Shown: one piece after another, positions 17,987-26,366 of the stretch
Layout of the letters: each line of letters begins with the position of its first letter
Numbering within the stretch: the stretch's first letter is position 1
Source of the DNA: Kordia sp965283645
GTDB lineage: Bacteria > Bacteroidota > Bacteroidia > Flavobacteriales > Flavobacteriaceae
Length of the DNA stretch: 64,000 nucleotides
Reading direction: 5' to 3'
Assembly (NCBI RefSeq): GCF_965283645.1
Contig: NZ_CBDIPG010000001.1
Span: 2,914,001 to 2,978,000, forward strand
The notes under the pieces: model-generated
Told to the model about the DNA's origin: nothing
The model's database searches: none
The model's input: the letters and a program-made list of their open reading frames with translations, nothing else
Program-made: the position numbers and the translations under genes

Positions 17987-18006
17987 TTAACGAATTTAGA
18001 AATTTC

Positions 18007-19266
18007 ATGAAGCAATACAATATATCAAAACATAATTCTTTCTACTGTGTAGGGTTGAGCTACAAAAAAGCAGAAGCACACATTCGTGGAAAATTTAGTT
18101 TGCCTGATACTGCTAAAGCTTCCATCCTAGAAACTATAAAGGTTGACAACATTGGCGACGGCGCGCTCATCATATCTACATGTAACCGAACAGAAATTTA
18201 CGGTTTTGCACAACATCCGTGTCAATTTATCAAATTACTTTGCGATTACTCTAACGGAACTGCTGAAGAATTTCAAGACGTTGCTTACATTCATAAAAAC
18301 AAAGATGCCATTTCGCATTTGTTTAAAGTAGGAACCGGATTGGACAGTCAAATTTTAGGAGATTTCGAAATCATATCACAATTAAGAAAAGGATTCAAGG
18401 CTTCTCAAAAAGCAGGATTGATCAACGGTTTTATGGAACGTATGGTAAACGCTGTTATTACGGCTAGCAAACGTATCAAAACGGAAACCGAAATATCTTC
18501 TGGAGCAACATCTGTTGCTTTTGCTTCTGTACAATATATCTTAAGAAATGTTGAAAATATTTCTCAGAAAAATATCTTGTTATTTGGAACAGGAAAAATT
18601 GGAAGAAATACTTGTGAAAATCTTGTCAAGCACACGAAAAATCATCACATCACATTAATCAATAGAACGAAAGATAAAGCTGAAAAGATTGCTGGAAAGT
18701 TCAATTTGACTGTGAAAAATTATGAAAATCTTACTTCAGAAATTCAAAAAACAGATGTATTAATTGTAGCTACAGGCGCACAATTGCCAACGGTTTCGAA
18801 AGATGATATTCATACCAACAAAGAATTGCTTGTTTTAGATTTATCAATTCCTGAAAACGTTTCAAGAGATATTACTGAATTGGAAAATGTTTCACTTGTT
18901 CATTTAGACGCTTTATCGCAAGTTACCGATGAAACACTAGAAAGAAGAAAAGCACACATCCCAAAAGCAGAAGCAATCATTAACGAAGTAAAATTAGAAT
19001 TTACTGCGTGGTTAGAAACACGAAAATTTGCACCAACCATCAAAGCGTTGAAGCAAAAACTAACGGCAATGAAAAATGCTGAAATTGATTTTCAACGCAG
19101 AAAAATAAATGATTTCGACGAATCTCAAGCTGAAATCATCACAAATAGAATCATTCAAAAAATAACTACACAATTCGCCAATCATCTAAAAGATGAAAAC
19201 ACAACTTCAGAAGAAAGTGTAGCTTTTATACAAAAAGTATTTCAATTGGAAAATAACTCAATATGA
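18007..19266 (+). CDS. hemA: Glutamyl-tRNA reductase
   Basis: This 419-residue enzyme reduces glutamyl-tRNA(Glu) to glutamate-1-semialdehyde with NADPH, the first committed step of C5-pathway heme synthesis. The catalytic Cys59 lies in ISTCNRTEIYGF. The NADPH-binding Rossmann motif (LLFGTGKIGRNTCENL) starts near residue 196, and the C-terminal helical dimerisation part follows from about 310. The N-terminal tail (MKQYNISKHNSFYCVGLSYKKAE) is of the length expected for feedback-controlled enzymes. The stop overlaps the hemC start by four bases (ATGA), so the pair is translationally coupled. hemL, the next enzyme, is not in the window. Confidence 0.97.
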   Translation: MKQYNISKHNSFYCVGLSYKKAEAHIRGKFSLPDTAKASILETIKVDNIGDGALIISTCNRTEIYGFAQHPCQFIKLLCDYSNGTAEEFQDVAYIHKNKDAISHLFKVGTGLDSQILGDFEIISQLRKGFKASQKAGLINGFMERMVNAVITASKRIKTETEISSGATSVAFASVQYILRNVENISQKNILLFGTGKIGRNTCENLVKHTKNHHITLINRTKDKAEKIAGKFNLTVKNYENLTSEIQKTDVLIVATGAQLPTVSKDDIHTNKELLVLDLSIPENVSRDITELENVSLVHLDALSQVTDETLERRKAHIPKAEAIINEVKLEFTAWLETRKFAPTIKALKQKLTAMKNAEIDFQRRKINDFDESQAEIITNRIIQKITTQFANHLKDENTTSEESVAFIQKVFQLENNSI

Positions 19267-20843
19267 GTAAACTCATCAGAATCGGGACTAGAGATAGTGA
19301 ACTCGCATTGTGGCAAGCTAAAGTAGTACAAGATATGTTAGAGCATCTTGGTCACAAAACGGTATTAGTTCCCGTAAAAGCTACTGGAGATTTAGTTTTA
19401 GACAAACCTTTATACGAACTCGGTATCACAGGAATTTTTACACGAACGCTTGATATTGCAATGCTTAACAACGACATTGATATTGCAGTGCATTCGTTAA
19501 AAGATGTTCCAACTATGTTGCCAAAAGGTATTGTACAAGCCGCAGTTTTAAAACGTGGTAACGTTCGTGATACGTTGGTTTTTAAGAAAAATGAAGAATT
19601 TTTATCGCAACGTGACGCTGTTATTGCAACAGGAAGCTTGCGCCGAAAAGCACAATGGCTCCACAGATATCCGACACATACAATTGAAGATTTACGTGGA
19701 AATGTAAACACACGTTTAGAAAAATTAGAAAACACCAAGCACTGGAATGGTGCAATTTTCGCTGCCGCTGGATTGGGAAGAATTGGGTTGCGACCTGAAG
19801 ATTCTGTAAATCTTGAATGGATGATTCCTGCGCCCGCACAAGGTGCTATTATGATTACAGCACTAGAAGAAGATTCAGCAATACGAGAAATCTGTGCCGA
19901 AATTAATCATGAAGAAACGGAGATTTGTACATCTATTGAGCGTAAATTTCTAAATTTACTAGAAGGTGGTTGTACAGCGCCAATTGGCGCCATTGCATAC
20001 ATAAAAGAAGAAGTGGTAACGCTTGAAGGCGTCTTACTAAGTACTGACGGAACGAAACGAATTTACGTTACACGTTACGAAAAACTAGGGGAACATCACG
20101 AATTGGCAAAATACTGTTCAGACTTTATCATTGAACGTGGTGGGAAACGCTTAATGGACGATATTAAACAATCTGGAAAGCAAACCAATGTATATTCTAC
20201 AAAATTACTAACGGAAGCACAACGACAATTATTCAATGAAAAAACGACTGTAGAAAGTAGTGATTTCATTAAAATAAGCTTAAACAGAATTAAGCCACAA
20301 GTCGTTCGCAAACCGATAAAAAATGTAGTAATTACAAGTAAAAATGCTGTTGAAGCGTTGGTAAACAACTTCTCACCTGCCGAATTGCAATTTACAAACA
20401 TATACTGTGTTGGACGACGTACCAAAAAACTCATTGAGCAAAAAATTGGTCCAGTTGTAAAATCGGCTCGGAATTCAAAACAACTAGCAGCATATTTAGT
20501 AGAATATATTGAAGGAACATCAGTAACGTATTTCTGTAGCGACATTCGCTTAGATGCATTGCCAACAATTCTAGAAGAAAACAACATAGAAGTTACAGAA
20601 GTACACGCTTACAAAACCATGTTAGACGCTGAAAAATTGCAAGAAAGTGTAGAAGGTATCATGTTTTACAGTCCATCAACGGTACAAAGTTATGTATCTG
20701 CAAACAAAGCAAAAGGAATTGCATTTTGTATTGGTGAAACTACGGCAAAAGAAGCAAAACAACATTTTGAAGATGTCCGAATTGCAAAAGTGCCAACAGT
20801 GGAAAGTGTGATTGAATTGGTGAATGAGCATTACGCTGGTTAG
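19263..20843 (+). CDS. hemCD: Fused hydroxymethylbilane synthase / uroporphyrinogen-III synthase
   Basis: The 526-residue protein joins two consecutive pathway enzymes. Residues about 1-305 are HemC: GTRDSELALWQA, HSLKDVPT (catalytic Asp81), TGSLRRKAQ, and Cys237 in EGGCTAPIGA, which binds the dipyrromethane cofactor. Residues about 310-526 are HemD, with the loosely conserved strands VVITSKNAVEAL (about 355-366) and IMFYSPSTVQSY. Single-domain HemC is about 310 residues, so a real fusion is likely rather than a readthrough artefact; there is no internal stop or frameshift. Linear hydroxymethylbilane cyclises spontaneously to the wrong isomer, so tethering the two activities makes chemical sense. 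Confidence 0.94.
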   Translation: MSKLIRIGTRDSELALWQAKVVQDMLEHLGHKTVLVPVKATGDLVLDKPLYELGITGIFTRTLDIAMLNNDIDIAVHSLKDVPTMLPKGIVQAAVLKRGNVRDTLVFKKNEEFLSQRDAVIATGSLRRKAQWLHRYPTHTIEDLRGNVNTRLEKLENTKHWNGAIFAAAGLGRIGLRPEDSVNLEWMIPAPAQGAIMITALEEDSAIREICAEINHEETEICTSIERKFLNLLEGGCTAPIGAIAYIKEEVVTLEGVLLSTDGTKRIYVTRYEKLGEHHELAKYCSDFIIERGGKRLMDDIKQSGKQTNVYSTKLLTEAQRQLFNEKTTVESSDFIKISLNRIKPQVVRKPIKNVVITSKNAVEALVNNFSPAELQFTNIYCVGRRTKKLIEQKIGPVVKSARNSKQLAAYLVEYIEGTSVTYFCSDIRLDALPTILEENNIEVTEVHAYKTMLDAEKLQESVEGIMFYSPSTVQSYVSANKAKGIAFCIGETTAKEAKQHFEDVRIAKVPTVESVIELVNEHYAG

Positions 20844-20910
20844 TTGTGAGATATTAGTATTGAGTAATGAGATCTATCAAAGAAAATGCTCAACTCTAAA
20901 ACAACCAAAA

Positions 20911-20966
20911 CGTCACTTCGAGTGAACTTCTGAAAGAATTTTGTATCGAGAAGTACTTTGAAATAG
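20911..20966. repeat. Dispersed intergenic repeat in the hemCD-hemE gap
   Basis: CGTCACTTCGAGTGAACTTC (20911-20930) continues to TTGTATCGAGAAGTACTTTG. Reversed, it matches 16727-16782 for about 55 bases, and 16820-16862 is a third related copy. The gap 20844-21148 (305 bp) holds only repeats and no gene. Confidence 0.7.
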
Positions 20967-21051
20967 AAATAGACTTGAGATATAAGTAGTGAGTAATGAG
21001 ATTTTTCTCAATACTAAATACGAACAACTCAATACTAAAAAAACAAAATAG

Positions 21052-21071
21052 ATTCCTGCCTGCGCAGGAAT
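21052..21071. repeat. Short palindrome ATTCCTGC/GCAGGAAT
   Basis: ATTCCTGC (21052-21059), a 4-base loop, then GCAGGAAT (21064-21071), followed by GACAAACG. It is of the same type as the hairpin at 14855-14875 and resembles common miniature palindromes in AT-rich genomes. Confidence 0.65.
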
Positions 21072-21113
21072 GACAAACGATAAAATAAAGAGCAATATTA
21101 GGATTAAGTTCTC

Positions 21114-21148
21114 TCAATACTCAATACTAAAAACTCAATACTAAAAAC
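21114..21148. repeat. Tandem 14-bp repeat ending at the hemE start codon
   Basis: TCAATACTAAAAAC occurs twice in tandem (21121-21134, 21135-21148), preceded by a partial TCAATAC (21114-21120). The last base touches the hemE ATG at 21149. Further TCAATACTAA words are at 21008 and 21029, and inverted forms (TTAGTATTGAG) are at 20856. The array therefore makes up the whole ribosome-binding region of hemE. Confidence 0.85.
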
Positions 21149-22177
21149 ATGCTAAAAAACGATTTATTTTTAAGAGCTTTAAAAGGAGAAGTGGTAGAAC
21201 GTCCGCCAGTTTGGATGATGCGCCAAGCAGGAAGATATTTACCTGAATTCATGGAAATAAAAAAGAAGTACGACTTCTTTACACGTTGCCGTACACCAGA
21301 ATTGGCAAGTGAAATTACAGTTCAACCAATTCGTCGTTACGGAATGGACGCTGCAATTTTATTTTGCGACATTCTGGTAATTCCGCAAGCCATGAATATT
21401 GAAGTGCAAATGAAACCTAACTTTGGTCCCTATTTGCCAAATCCGGTACGAACACAAAAAGATGTTGACAATGTTATTGTTCCTAATGTAACTGTTGAAC
21501 TAGACTATGTTTACAAAGCCATCAAAGCAACGAAAGAATTGTTAAATGATGAAATTCCATTAATTGGTTTTGCAGGTTCGCCATGGACAATTTTATGTTA
21601 CTGCGTACAAGGTCAAGGAAGTAAAAACTTTGATAAAGCAAAAAAATTCTGCTTCACAAATCCTGTGGCGGCACATCAATTATTGCAAAAAATCACAGAT
21701 ACTACCATTGCATATCTAAAAGAAAAAGTAAAAGCAGGCGTAAATGCTGTACAAGTATTTGATTCTTGGGGCGGCATGTTATCACCAACGGATTATCAAG
21801 AATTCTCTTGGAAATATATCAATCAAATCATTGAAGCGTTAAAAGATGATGCGCCCGTAATTGCCTTTGGAAAAGGTTGTTGGTTTGCTTTGCAAGAAAT
21901 GGCACAATCTAACGCTTCGGCTTTGGGAATTGATTGGACATGCTCGGCACGAAATGCGCGTTACTTAACAGGTGGAAATATCACGCTTCAAGGTAATTTT
22001 GATCCAACACGATTGTATTCGCCGCCAGCGGAAATCAAGAAAATGGTACACCAAATGATTGATGAATTTGGAAAAGATAAATACATTGTCAATCTCGGGC
22101 ACGGTATTTTACCAGACATTCCACTAGACAATGCAAAAGCATTTATTGATGCGGTGAAAGAGTATAAAGCATCTTAA
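21149..22177 (+). CDS. hemE: Uroporphyrinogen decarboxylase
   Basis: This 342-residue enzyme removes the four acetate carboxyls of uroporphyrinogen III to give coproporphyrinogen III. The N-terminal signature PPVWMMRQAGRYLPEF (around residues 19-34) supplies the arginines that bind substrate carboxylates, and GFAGSPWTILCY and QVFDSWGGMLSP are the other family blocks. The length matches the family. It follows hemCD after a 305-bp gap filled with repeats, and no TAnnTTTG box is close to the start, so it may depend on readthrough from hemCD. The start is fixed by the repeat array that abuts the ATG and by the conserved N-terminus. Confidence 0.96.
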   Translation: MLKNDLFLRALKGEVVERPPVWMMRQAGRYLPEFMEIKKKYDFFTRCRTPELASEITVQPIRRYGMDAAILFCDILVIPQAMNIEVQMKPNFGPYLPNPVRTQKDVDNVIVPNVTVELDYVYKAIKATKELLNDEIPLIGFAGSPWTILCYCVQGQGSKNFDKAKKFCFTNPVAAHQLLQKITDTTIAYLKEKVKAGVNAVQVFDSWGGMLSPTDYQEFSWKYINQIIEALKDDAPVIAFGKGCWFALQEMAQSNASALGIDWTCSARNARYLTGGNITLQGNFDPTRLYSPPAEIKKMVHQMIDEFGKDKYIVNLGHGILPDIPLDNAKAFIDAVKEYKAS

Positions 22178-22201
22178 ATTTGTGAAAAAAACTCAATAAG
22201 C

Positions 22202-23770
22202 ATGAGATATTTTTTGTTACTAATTTTGCTAGTAACTGTTCGTATTGGCTATTCTCAAAATATAGCTTTAGATCCATCTTTTGGAGATGATGGATACACT
22301 TCTTTTACTATTCAATCTGTAAATGATTTGTCAGATACAGTCCTTTTACCAACTGGTGAATTTATCACAAGCTACGTAAATGTTACTTCTGTTGGTTGGA
22401 CATTACGTTTTAAGAAAATTGACGCTAACGGAGTTATTGATACTTCTTACAATGGTGGAATAAGTACTGACGGCGCTATAGAATTTAAAAAATTAGTTTA
22501 CCATAACAATCACTTATATTTTATTGGATCCTATTCAACTTATCCTTACAACAATCGTAATTTAATGATTGTACGGTTTGATTTAAATGGAGCTATCGAT
22601 ACGACTTTTGGAACCAATGGACAAACGCTTTTCTCTTACGGTTCCAGTCACGACGATGCTTTAGATTTTGTAATTGACAATTCTGGAAATAGTTACATTT
22701 ATGCCAAACATAGCTCGGATTACTATGTAGTAAAGTTGAATACCACTGGTACTATTGATACTAACTTTGGTAGCGGAGGAGCAGTATATTTGCATAGCTA
22801 TAATATTTATGACTCCAATACTAACAAAATTTTGAATAAAATGTTCCTGCAAAATGATGGGAAATTTATACTTGTAGGAGCAAAAATTAATCCGTCAACT
22901 GACCTAAAGGAATCTTTTTTGACACGAAAATTACAAGATGGCTCTGCTGATCTCAGTTTCGGAACCAATGGAGAGTTAATTATGTCTAATACTGAGTATT
23001 CCACCATTAAAGATTTAAAATTTGAATATGCTGACAATTCAATTCTTCTTTTACATCAATATGACAATTCTAACCAAGTTAGAGATAGAATCTTTTTATC
23101 TCAAATACAGATCTCAAATGGTGCTTTAAATACTGCGTTTGCAAATAATGGCATGACTTCGCAATACAGTTTTACAAACGCTCCAAATCTTAACCTTCAA
23201 CATATTACGGTACTTTCTGATTCAAAAATGTTAGTTGTAGGAAGTGTGAGTAATTTTTCAGCGAGTCCGAGTATTAACACACAATTATTTGTGATGCGAT
23301 TCAATTCAGATGGAAGTTTAGATTATACATCTTCAAGTAGTGGCTATCATATATTTGATACAACGCCTCCAGATTCTTCAATGAGAGCCGATCATGTCAA
23401 CAGATTATTTGATATGAATAATGGTACATTCATCATAGCATATTCTGGGTATAGTGCTACACATGGCGCACATTCCTATTTGGCCAGATTTAACGGTGCT
23501 ACACTAGGATTGGATGATTTTAATGAAGACCTTTTTACGGTAGCAGTTTCTCCGAATCCTTCTCGCGATTATGTAACTATACAACACTCGTTACATACTT
23601 TCACCAACTTCAATTACGAAATTGTTGATTTGATTGGTAGAATTACACAAAGAGGAAATTCAAAATTTAATGAAAAAATAAATATTGGAAACTTACCGAG
23701 TGGTACTTATATTTTTCGTTTACAGACTGAATTAGGAGAAAAATTTTCTAAAAAAATAATCATAGAATAA
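22202..23770 (+). CDS. Secreted delta-60-repeat protein with T9SS type A sorting domain
   Basis: This 522-residue protein has a signal peptide (MRYFLLLILLVTVRIGYSQ) and a series of roughly 55-65 residue repeats carrying (L/I)-D-(P/T)-(S/T)-F-G-x-x-G (for example ALDPSFGDDG, AIDTTFGTNG, TIDTNFGSGG). These are delta-60 repeats and probably form a beta-propeller. The last 75 residues are a type A sorting domain: SPNPSRDYVTI, then LIGR, then LPSGTYIFRLQT and a basic KKIIIE tail. It is therefore predicted to cross the outer membrane by type IX secretion and stay on the surface. It starts 24 bases after hemE but has no evident link to heme synthesis. Its ligand is unknown. Confidence 0.88.
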   Translation: MRYFLLLILLVTVRIGYSQNIALDPSFGDDGYTSFTIQSVNDLSDTVLLPTGEFITSYVNVTSVGWTLRFKKIDANGVIDTSYNGGISTDGAIEFKKLVYHNNHLYFIGSYSTYPYNNRNLMIVRFDLNGAIDTTFGTNGQTLFSYGSSHDDALDFVIDNSGNSYIYAKHSSDYYVVKLNTTGTIDTNFGSGGAVYLHSYNIYDSNTNKILNKMFLQNDGKFILVGAKINPSTDLKESFLTRKLQDGSADLSFGTNGELIMSNTEYSTIKDLKFEYADNSILLLHQYDNSNQVRDRIFLSQIQISNGALNTAFANNGMTSQYSFTNAPNLNLQHITVLSDSKMLVVGSVSNFSASPSINTQLFVMRFNSDGSLDYTSSSSGYHIFDTTPPDSSMRADHVNRLFDMNNGTFIIAYSGYSATHGAHSYLARFNGATLGLDDFNEDLFTVAVSPNPSRDYVTIQHSLHTFTNFNYEIVDLIGRITQRGNSKFNEKINIGNLPSGTYIFRLQTELGEKFSKKIIIE

Positions 23771-23907
23771 GGAATCTTAACTCAATATTTCTCTCTATTT
23801 TTAATGCGAAAGAATAACTAACGAGTGAAGAAAGCACTGGTATATTAAAACTTATGGTAAATTTGATTCACCATTTGTAAATGCTTCCATCACTAACGCA
23901 TTGCCTC

Positions 23908-24438
23908 ATGAATAGGTCTACAACATATACAATATCTTTACTAACTCCAAAAGACGTCGTTCCTCTTTTTGAACTAATTCAAGCGAATGCAAAACGATTG
24001 CATCAATACTTTCCGATTACAGCAAAAGAAAACAGTTCGCTTATTGCAACAGAAAATTATGTATACAAGAAAATGCGAGAAGTTTCTCGAAAGGAAAATT
24101 ACACCTTCAAAATTGTAAATATAGCTTCTCAACTTCCAATTGGCTTACTCATCATCAAAAAAATTGATTGGACACAAAAAATCTGTGAACTTGCCTATTT
24201 TATTGACGAAAATCAGGAAGGAAAAGGAATTACTTCGGAAGGAATTGGACAATTAATTACTTATTGTAAAGAAGAATTACAACTTCAAAAAGCCATTCTC
24301 AGAATTGGAGAAGACAATCCTGGAAGTCTTCGTATTGCAGAAAAGCATACCTTTATACTTACACAACGAATTAAAGACGGACATGAAGATTTTCACGGAA
24401 ATATAATGGACGTTTTACATTTTGAACGAACACTATGA
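23908..24438 (+). CDS. GNAT family N-acetyltransferase (RimJ/RimL-like)
   Basis: I favour the ATG at 23908 (MNRSTTYTISLLTPKDV), since families of this type begin just before such a strand; an ATG at 23881 adds nine residues. The 176-residue protein shows the GNAT order: an N-terminal helix pair, the central strand ICELAYFIDENQEGKGITSEG with the acetyl-CoA loop (Q-E-G-K-G-I), and a final I-R-I-G-E-D-N-P-G-S-L-R-I-A-E block like RimL N-S-x-S-x-x-V-A-E. It probably acetylates a protein N-terminus or small amine in the cytoplasm. The stop overlaps the EI24 gene start (ATGA), so the two are co-translated. Confidence 0.85.
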   Translation: MNRSTTYTISLLTPKDVVPLFELIQANAKRLHQYFPITAKENSSLIATENYVYKKMREVSRKENYTFKIVNIASQLPIGLLIIKKIDWTQKICELAYFIDENQEGKGITSEGIGQLITYCKEELQLQKAILRIGEDNPGSLRIAEKHTFILTQRIKDGHEDFHGNIMDVLHFERTL

Positions 24439-25196
24439 TAAAGCAAATATTTAACGGAATTCAGGCGTATTTTTCAGCAGTTTCATTGTTAAACAAACTC
24501 AAGTTGTGGCGTTATTTTGCAGTTCCTATCATCATCGGTTTTGTACTTGGCATCTTTATACTTTTTTCAGCGTATGGGCTATCGGATAATCTTGGAAGTT
24601 ATATTTCTAGTATTTGGGGATTTGCGTGGGGAAAAGAAACGGTTACGAGTATCAGTTATTTCATTGCGGGATTAATTATTCTTGCGTTGGGAATTGTCAT
24701 ATTTAAGCATGTGCTAATGGCAATCATTGCTCCATTTATGAGTCCAATTTCTGAAAAAATAGAACAACATCTTACAGGAAACATAGCTAACAAAGGAACA
24801 GGAATAAAAGCACAAACCTCTGCATTGGCAAGAGGAATACGACTCAATCTTCGTAATTTAATTGTAGAAATACTCTGGATTATCCCGTTATTCATCTTCA
24901 GTTTCATTCCGCTTATTGGATTTGTTTTTCTAATCTTTATCTTCTTAATTCAAGCCTATTATGCAGGTTTTGGAAACATGGATTACACCTTAGAACGCTA
25001 CTTTTCATATAGAGAAAGTGTTGCTTTTGTCCGAAAAAATAGAGGAATTGCCATTGGAAATGGAATCGTTTTTATGTTCATTTTATTAATTCCATTTATT
25101 GGAATTTTGATTGTATTGCCATTATCGGTTGTGGCTTCTACCACAGAAACACTCAAAGCGTTACATGATGAAAAGACGAAAGAAAATCGCTTATAA
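24435..25196 (+). CDS. EI24/CysZ-like integral membrane protein
   Basis: This 253-residue protein has four or more membrane helices (about 27-50, 72-100, 140-180 and 208-238). The lead MIKQIFNGIQAYFSAVSLLNKLKLWRY and the central GNMDYTLERYFSYRESVAFVRKNRG with a following G-N-G-I are typical of the EI24 domain family, which includes the sulphate permease CysZ. The sulphate role is not certain: no sulphur assimilation gene is nearby. It is coupled to the GNAT gene by a 4-base overlap. Confidence 0.8.
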   Translation: MIKQIFNGIQAYFSAVSLLNKLKLWRYFAVPIIIGFVLGIFILFSAYGLSDNLGSYISSIWGFAWGKETVTSISYFIAGLIILALGIVIFKHVLMAIIAPFMSPISEKIEQHLTGNIANKGTGIKAQTSALARGIRLNLRNLIVEILWIIPLFIFSFIPLIGFVFLIFIFLIQAYYAGFGNMDYTLERYFSYRESVAFVRKNRGIAIGNGIVFMFILLIPFIGILIVLPLSVVASTTETLKALHDEKTKENRL

Positions 25197-25347
25197 CAAC
25201 CGTCAGTTTTAATGAATGTGCAATTCGCACACGCAAAAACTACACTAAAAATAATGTAGTAGTTTGCAAAACATAACTAATAATTCCTCAAATTTGAGTG
25301 TACCAAAAGTCGTTTAAAGATCGTTTTGAACAATTAAAACCAGAAAT

Positions 25348-26262
25348 GTGAATATCAAAGAAGTCATTCAGAATGCATACCATAAAATTAAAGATATTGA
25401 TGATAAAGGAAATTTAGCATCGTATATTCCTGAATTAGAAAATGTGAATTCAGCATGTTTTGGTGTGCATATTTCAACAATAGACACCTTGAATTTTGGA
25501 GTTGGTAATTATCATGATAAATTTTCTATTCAAAGTATTGCTAAAGTACTTACACTAACGATGGCATATAATATACTTGGCGAAAAATTATGGAAACGAG
25601 TAAAGGTAGAACCTTCTGGAACTGCATTTAATTCTCTTGTGCAACTTGAAGTTGAAAATGGAATACCTCGAAATCCATTTATAAATGCAGGCGCTATTGT
25701 TATTGCCGATGTCCTTTTAAGTAACTTGGATAATCCTAAAGAAGATTTTCTAAACTTTGTCAAAACTCTTTCAAACAGTAAAGAAATATGCTATTCAGAA
25801 AAAATAGCAACCTCAGAAAAAAGTGTAGGATATCGAAATGCCGCACTTTGTAATTTTATAAAGTCTTTCGGTAATATTGAAAACAAACCTTCCGAAGTTC
25901 TTGACTTCTACTTTAACCTTTGTTCACTTGAAATGAGCTGCAAAGAACTTTCAAATTTATTCTTATTTTTAGCTAATGACGGTTTTACTTTGGCAGATAA
26001 CGAACAAATACTCACAAGAAGTCAAACAAAAAGGATAAATGCACTAATGCAAACCTGTGGATTTTATGATGAATCTGGAGAATTTGCTTTTAAAGTAGGA
26101 CTTCCAGGTAAAAGTGGTGTTGGTGGAGGAATTATAGCCGTTCACCCAAAACAATATGCAATAGCCGTTTGGAGTCCTAAATTAAACGAAAAAGGAAATT
26201 CGTATAAAGGAATGAGGTTTCTTGAAGAATTTACTACAGAATCTAAATTATCTATTTTTTAA
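25348..26262 (+). CDS. glsA: Glutaminase A
   Basis: This 304-residue enzyme of the serine beta-lactamase-like fold hydrolyses glutamine to glutamate and ammonia. The nucleophile motif S-x-x-K is Ser63-Ile-Ala-Lys66 in QSIAKVLTL. The other family blocks EPSGTAFNSLVQLE, NPFINAGAI, EKSVGYRNAAL and GKSGVGGGI are complete. Translation should start at GTG 25348: the ATG two bases before is followed at once by a stop in its frame. The glutamate produced feeds, among other uses, glutamyl-tRNA, the hemA substrate, but co-location with hem genes may be chance. The gap 25197-25347 shows nothing else. Confidence 0.93.
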   Translation: MNIKEVIQNAYHKIKDIDDKGNLASYIPELENVNSACFGVHISTIDTLNFGVGNYHDKFSIQSIAKVLTLTMAYNILGEKLWKRVKVEPSGTAFNSLVQLEVENGIPRNPFINAGAIVIADVLLSNLDNPKEDFLNFVKTLSNSKEICYSEKIATSEKSVGYRNAALCNFIKSFGNIENKPSEVLDFYFNLCSLEMSCKELSNLFLFLANDGFTLADNEQILTRSQTKRINALMQTCGFYDESGEFAFKVGLPGKSGVGGGIIAVHPKQYAIAVWSPKLNEKGNSYKGMRFLEEFTTESKLSIF

Positions 26263-26306
26263 AAAAGGCACTAACCTATAGACTGTGTAAATCGTTTAAA
26301 ATCCTG

Positions 26307-26314
26307 TAAATTTG
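26307..26314 (+). promoter_or_regulatory. hemF promoter -7 box
   Basis: TAAATTTG matches TAnnTTTG exactly and lies 53 bases upstream of the preferred hemF ATG (26367). It follows the glutaminase stop by 44 bases, implying that hemF has its own promoter. Confidence 0.5.
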
Positions 26315-26366
26315 TAAAAAATTATACACCATCACGTTGTATAGCAATTGCGAAAAACTGAAATTC

